DNA from: Holothuria scabra
Lineage: Eukaryota; Echinodermata; Holothuroidea; Aspidochirotida; Holothuriidae
NCBI GenBank assembly: GCA_037179385.1
Contig: CM074180.1
Coordinates: 32,345,455 to 32,409,454 of the forward strand
DNA: 64,000 nt
Reading direction: 5' to 3'
The notes beneath the pieces are model-generated. The model saw only the letters and a program-made list of their open reading frames with translations. It did not search any database and was not told the origin of the DNA. Below, one piece after another: positions 61,484 to 64,000 of the stretch. Made by a program: the position numbers and the translations under genes. How positions within the stretch are numbered: the first letter of the stretch is position 1; the number at the start of each line of letters is the position of its first letter.

Positions 61484-61532
61484 CCCCCCCCCACACACAC
61501 ACACACACTTTCAAAGACGAATCGCCGCCCTT
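61484..61532. repeat. C-run/(CA)n/AATCGCCGCCC repeat, copy 2
   Basis: A run of C followed by (CA)9 and TTTCAAAGACGAATCGCCGC. Upstream TTCCGTGCCAACTGATGGTG resembles 26810 and 40445, modules shared by the hAT-like elements. Confidence 0.55.
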
Positions 61533-61833
61533 GCCAACAGTGTTTGTATTATGCAGTTGTAAAGAACGGTGCTTATGAGAGAACCCGAAATGACTAAAAT
61601 TTAAAGCGTACGAAGTGCTTCGATAATGTTACGACTGAGAAGCAGGTCTACATTGGGAGCAAAATACCGGTCACTTGAGTCTTCGGGAACCCTGGTACCT
61701 ATAGGGGACAACATATTTTTTGTAGCTACTAATACTTCGAGACAAATTACCAAAATATCACTGAGGGGTCGCCTTCTGTCCTCGCCTGGCGCTACCCTGA
61801 TTGTATGGCTGATATCAGTAAGTCAGAGACAAT

Positions 61834-61865
61834 GACCTGTGATCGCGTTCTCGCGATCACAGGTC
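61834..61865. repeat. Perfect hairpin, 14-bp arms, TTCT loop
   Basis: GACCTGTGATCGCG, loop TTCT, CGCGATCACAGGTC. No gene or T-run beside it. Function unknown. Confidence 0.9.
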
Positions 61866-62479
61866 GTTGGTTAACAGGTTAACAGCTAATTCATATTAAG
61901 GTTTACAAGATCGTTTACTCGAACATTTAGCCTGCATTGGTTATAAGCAATTTTGTCAAGTCAAAGTCAAGTCACAAGCCAGTGCCAGTATTTAAAAATA
62001 AAGTAAAAAACCACAAACGTTGCCATTCGAATGACCTTACCAGCTGGTTTTAGTCTTCTTAAAATAAACAAATGAATCGCCATAACTCATTTCCTCAAAT
62101 GAAACTGCGCACTGAAAAAGGTGGAAATATTCGTTTTTGTCCTGCCATGCTGGACAGCAATTCCAAAATATGAATGCCCCTTCAAGCATTGAACATTAAT
62201 AACATTTTGACGCCTCAATAACTAGAGAACATTAACAGACTATTAAACTTAGAGGGTTGAGAGGTATTTGATGATAGATGTTTATGGGAGCATTGGAGTA
62301 CTGTAGGCAAATGAACCCTGCCCAAAATTTCAAAGGACTATCTAGGCGGCAAAGACAACTTCAGTTGAAATTAGCACAGAGTGTACATAAAATTTTGAAA
62401 AACCCTGACCCCTCAATCAGCCGGAAACGGCGTTTCTCGGGCTTGTAAGTAGCAGCTAACAGCAGTGGAGTAAACAAAC

Positions 62480-62690
62480 TTTTTCAGGAGAAAAGGGCAA
62501 GCACCCAAAATTTCTGATACTTTTCTTTCAAGTGTGAACACCACTGTATAAGGGACGTAATTTGCGGCGAAATGCGCGCCGAAATTTCTGCCCCCTGTAA
62601 ACATGTATTTGTAGATATGGAGTTTTGATTACTGAAGAATCTGCACTTCCTGTATTGTTGGCAAATCCGAGCAAGATTGCACGACGTTTG
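62480..62690 (-). mobile_element. Fragment of the same hAT-like family
   Basis: On the minus strand it reads TTGCCAACAATACAGGAAGT, GCAGATTCTTCAGTAATC and TTTCGGCGCGCATTTCGCCG, then GCAAATTACGTCCC, matching the right half of the element at 25889-27281. No ends remain. Confidence 0.65.
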
Positions 62691-64000
62691 TTTAAACGTG
62701 GGAATAATTAGGTTACCTTTTGCCACAACTGCCTCAGTGGCACCCTTGGGCAAGGTGTCCTGTACATTTGCCCAATGTTTTTCAAGTGTTGATGCCTTCG
62801 CGGGCGTGGTGTTCCCCTAGGGCGTGGTGTTGCTTTCAAGCGTGGTGTGGGATGTTCTTGATTTCTGTTGTCTTGGGGTTTAACATCGGGCGGTGGTTGG
62901 TGTTGAAGGCGGTTGTTGGTGAGTTGGCGGGTTGTTTGGGTGTTGAATGGGATTGGTGCGTCCGTTTGTGACAAACGTTTTTGTTCCATGTTTTGTGTGT
63001 GGATGGTTATCGTTTCTGTTTTTGTCCAGCCTGCTTGAGTTGTCTTTTTGTTACCGTGGGTCTGTCTCTATGTACGTTTTAAAAAGAAAAGATAGCACGA
63101 CTGAACATCGTTGTTGCTAAGAAATTTTATCTAAGGCCTACGAACTGACACTCTCCGATGAAATTTCAAAAGTTTTCCAAACTTTGTTGTCCTTTTTAGA
63201 CAAAAAATTTCACAAAAAAAGAGCTTACATTGAAAAAAAATTGAAATTGTATGAAAGACCAGCTGTAATCAAACCCTAAGTATGAAAAGTTTCCCGAAAG
63301 AAGGGAGAAATAATTCTTTAGATGTGAGCGGTCCAAAACAACCTTCAGTAGCCTAATTGCAAAGTTTTTCTTTGGGTCTAATTTCAGGCTGTGAAAATAG
63401 CATGCGAGACTCAGTAATATACACTACTACGATCCGGTTGATCGGACGCAACGAAATGATTCAACGAATTAAACGCATGTGTTGTCATTGAGATAAAGAA
63501 TAGAAAGGTCGACCGGATAAGTTACCTTTTAGGAGGTGTAGGTGTCTTCTACTTAAATCATAGGGAGTAAAGAGTGTGCCTTGGCTAAAAAGTTCCTAAC
63601 AATTTGTACCAAAGGTATTTTTGAAGTATGCAAATGGGAGGCAAATCTTTAAAAATGATGTAAAACAATACTTTGTGGAAGTATTGATGTATTAATCAAA
63701 ATAAATGTTAGCCCTTCATGCAAGAAACACGGTAATATTTTACTTTGCTCTCTGTTGATATAAGGTCACAACCACTAACTGACCGAATGCATGTATTGTG
63801 CATGTTATTACGTAACTGCGGTCGAAAATTCAGCGGGACGTGTGACCTTTCAGACGGTACAATGCCTTTCACTTGAATAATAGGGAGTAAAGTTGTATCT
63901 TGAACTATAAAAACCTCACAATTCTTTCCGAGAGCATCGAAGTACCTTTCACCATGCATAACATGTAGTAAAATTATAATTCTAAGCAAAAATGTTGACA

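Larger units (their letters stand above)
61540..64000. other. No gene recognised
   Basis: Apart from the hairpin at 61834 and the hAT fragment at 62480, a G/T-skewed stretch at 62740-62990 gives a Pro/Arg/Gln-rich 93-codon minus frame of unknown meaning. The rest is AT-rich. Confidence 0.4.

Overview
This is eukaryotic, animal-type genomic DNA. It is AT-rich and mostly non-coding, with one long gene split into many short GT-AG exons, one intronic tRNA gene, and a dense layer of short interspersed repeats (tRNA-headed SINEs, an snRNA-headed SINE, hAT-like, TTAA- and TA-flanked MITEs and foldback elements). Long G/C homopolymer runs and the repeat style suggest a marine invertebrate, perhaps an echinoderm such as a sea cucumber. 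That assignment is a low-confidence impression, since nothing in the window is species-diagnostic. There are no bacterial or viral operon features.

The one clear protein gene lies on the + strand, from about 22.4/24.9 kb to 56.6 kb. I assembled at least 22 phase-compatible coding exons giving a protein of about 1,290 residues. It has two canonical EF-hand loops, then a long series of WD40 blades, a roughly 180-residue low-complexity acidic insertion, more WD40 blades, and a basic C-terminal tail. This is the architecture of the WDR49/WDR64 (CFAP337) family of axonemal proteins. An AATAAA signal lies about 145 bases after the stop codon. A 34-residue ATG-containing exon at 22401-22502 is a possible 5' exon, but its phase does not fit the next exon directly.

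Region 1-22.3 kb has no recognisable gene. It holds a palindromic module array (60-360), dispersed repeats, a foldback MITE (4269-4668), an hAT-like element with target-site duplications (8242-8992), a large foldback element (14293-14661), a repeat family with a tandemly duplicated 279-bp module (18478-19204), and a U2-snRNA-headed SINE (minus strand, 21886-22275) carrying a nested MITE.

Region 22.3-56.7 kb is the gene. Its introns carry most of the better-defined elements: TTAA- and TA-flanked MITEs, a 1.4-kb hAT-like element (25889-27281), a 165-bp duplicated module (34.5-35.1 kb), a foldback (36.4-36.6 kb), a 2.54-kb hAT-like element with a perfect 8-bp TSD (38675-41214), a tRNA-Ser(GCT) gene antisense to the host with decayed partial copies beside it, a second U2-headed SINE copy (42182-42557), two tRNA-headed SINEs with clear TSDs, and a MITE with a 10-bp TSD. 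One SINE (44894-45146) ends so close to the exon at 45182 that it appears to supply that exon's branch point.

Region 56.7-64 kb has no recognised gene. It contains a nested-MITE homologue, small hAT-like elements with G/C runs, and a perfect 14-bp-arm hairpin.

All calls come from reading the sequence by eye. No database search or splice predictor was run.
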